The notes under the pieces: model-generated
What the model saw: only the letters and a program-made list of their open reading frames with translations
Databases searched by the model: none
What the model was told of the DNA's origin: nothing
NCBI RefSeq assembly: GCF_001420915.1
Contig: NZ_CP013021.1
Span: forward strand, 3,692,501 to 3,756,500
Source of the DNA: Agarivorans gilvus
GTDB taxonomy: Bacteria > Pseudomonadota > Gammaproteobacteria > Enterobacterales > Celerinatantimonadaceae
Length of the DNA: 64,000 nt
Reading direction: 5' to 3'
Translations under genes and position numbers: made by a program
Part shown: piece after piece, positions 62,971 through 64,000 of the stretch
Layout of the letters: each line of letters opens with the position of its first letter
How positions within the stretch are numbered: the first letter of the stretch is position 1

Positions 62971-63714
62971 TTATAAACCCCTTCCGGTAGTTAAAAAATG
63001 AAACCAGTCTGGGCGCTTTCTTTGTTGGGCTGCTGCGGCGGCTTTTTGATAAGCGTATGGCACCTTAACATGTTGAACACTCCAAGCTCCGTTTGTCCTT
63101 TCAACAATTGCATAGTTAGCATGAGGGCTATAGGTCTCCATAGAATGAATGACGGGGTCTTCATCTGTGTAGGCGGGCAAGCTAACACTACCAGGGTTAA
63201 CAATGAGCTGCCCTGTGCTGGTGAATACTGTTCTCGGTGTATGTGTGTGACCGCAAATAACCACTTCCGATGATTGGCCATCAAGCAGCTGCAATATCTC
63301 TGCATCAGTTCTCACGCTTGCTCTGCCACTGACAACATTTTCGAGTAAATAAACCAAGTCATCGCGAGGAGAGCCATGGCATAAAAAAACATCCTTAGTG
63401 AGTTGATAACTGAAAGGCAAAGCTTTCATCCATTGAAGAGGGGCATTTCCTAGATCTTCTACAATGAATTGCATGGTTGGATTTGATGCTATTTCTTGCG
63501 AGGAGGCTTCATAAATTTGTCGGTCTTGATTGCCTCTGAGCGTAACTATCGAGTGTTCTCTTAACAGCTCGTAAGTCGCCTTAGGCGCAATAGGGCCATA
63601 TAGAATATCTCCAAGGTTAACTATTACATCAAGCTTACGTTTATGAATGTCTTCTAGAACCGCTTCAAGCGCATACACATTGCTGTGGATGTCTGAGATT
63701 GCCGCTATTTGCAC
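62971..63714 (-). CDS. Calcineurin-like metallophosphoesterase (YfcE-like)
   Basis: A 247-residue phosphoesterase. Metal ligands are in order: ISDIHSN (residues 7-13), NLGDILYGP, LRGNQD, a CHGSP His, and CGHTHTPR. It is of the YfcE/MJ0936 group, but longer, with a C-terminal extension (YAYQKAAAAAQQRKRPDWF). Substrate unknown; phosphodiesters are usual. It is alone, with a 100-bp gap to the cupin gene. Confidence 0.9.
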   Translation of the reverse strand: MQIAAISDIHSNVYALEAVLEDIHKRKLDVIVNLGDILYGPIAPKATYELLREHSIVTLRGNQDRQIYEASSQEIASNPTMQFIVEDLGNAPLQWMKALPFSYQLTKDVFLCHGSPRDDLVYLLENVVSGRASVRTDAEILQLLDGQSSEVVICGHTHTPRTVFTSTGQLIVNPGSVSLPAYTDEDPVIHSMETYSPHANYAIVERTNGAWSVQHVKVPYAYQKAAAAAQQRKRPDWFHFLTTGRGL

Positions 63715-63817
63715 AAATCCTCCTTGGATGTATCTAGCTAGCAGCAGGGGCGACTAAATAGTGTATGTTTAGTCGCCTGCCACCAAGGCGGGTAGTGGTG
63801 GTGATGTTTCGCAGAAC

Positions 63818-64000
63818 TTACACCCAAACATCATTTTCGGCAGTTAGCTCACCACCCGACTTACCTGTATTAACCACCCCTTGGGTTCGACAAGCATAAT
63901 TTTACATTCACTGGTAGCGACGGGTTTATGTTCAACTCCTTTAGGAATGACAAACATTTCGCCCGCATTGAGAGTCACCACACCGTCACGAAATTCGATA
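63818..64000 (-). CDS. Cupin-domain protein, partial and frameshifted
   Basis: The 3' end of a small cupin gene that enters from the right edge. In frame: IEFRDGVVTLNAGEMFVIPKGVEHKP (given in parts: RDGVVTLNAGEMF and IPKGVEHKP), the metal-binding cupin box 2. Then the frame would read KGWLIQ and stop at once. Adding one C to the CCCC at 63877-63880 gives PKGVVNTGKSGGELTAENDVWV and a stop at 63818, as usual for this family. So a base is probably missing. Its start is outside the window. Confidence 0.75.

Overview
The window is 64 kb of chromosome from a marine-type gammaproteobacterium. Gene order is Vibrio/Alteromonadales-like: prfC - DUF5363 - tatD-type nuclease, ytjB<->serB - PilZ - radA, metR<->metE, and the deo operon behind nupC. 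A VCR-like attC site, a cis/trans fatty-acid isomerase and a galactan-utilisation locus fit a genus such as Agarivorans, Vibrio or Shewanella. That assignment is inference from gene content. I saw no rRNA, tRNA, insertion sequence, CRISPR array, prophage or integron integrase.

Layout. 0-3.7 kb: 3' part of prfC, a 43-aa DUF5363 gene, a TatD-family nuclease, a convergent zinc-ribbon protein of unknown role and a XapX protein. 4-9.5 kb: nucleoside uptake and catabolism (nupC-deoC-deoA-deoB-deoD) behind a long structured leader. 9.5-17 kb: ytjB, serB, a large tandem-PilZ protein, radA, a small PilZ protein and plsC. 17-38.8 kb: mostly single housekeeping or transport genes (yjiH, HAD phosphatases, a RarD-like permease, an endonuclease/phosphatase, a GGDEF cyclase, metR/metE, MATE, cti, nitrilase, GNAT, MCP, AEC carrier). 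A strong Fur-like box lies before a DUF2061-DUF4250 pair.

38.8-40.8 kb is accessory: two copies of a structured ~240-bp repeat, a long palindrome, and a one-gene integron cassette that encodes a HEPN-domain protein and ends in a VCR-like attC. 41.3-55 kb is a beta-1,4-galactan locus: two GH53 endo-galactanases (one secreted, one lipoprotein), GH42 beta-galactosidase, a LamB-type porin, a complete MalEFGK-type ABC importer, a LacI-family regulator and a chemoreceptor. The logic is outer-membrane uptake, galactan cutting, ABC import of oligogalactosides, and cytoplasmic hydrolysis by GH42. 55-59.3 kb is an eptA-dgkA-response regulator-histidine kinase operon for lipid A modification. 59.3-62.8 kb is accessory again: repeat copy 3, a RelB/RelE-type toxin-antitoxin pair inside attC-like boundaries, an orphan gene, repeat copy 4 and an NYN/OST-HTH protein. 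The window ends with a metallophosphoesterase and a partial cupin gene.

A quality warning: four genes (AEC carrier, galactoside-binding protein, GH42 enzyme, cupin) are each broken by one missing base in a G or C run. All four are repaired by adding one G/C. Under-called homopolymers in the sequence explain this better than four pseudogenes, so I annotate them as genes with a probable sequence error.
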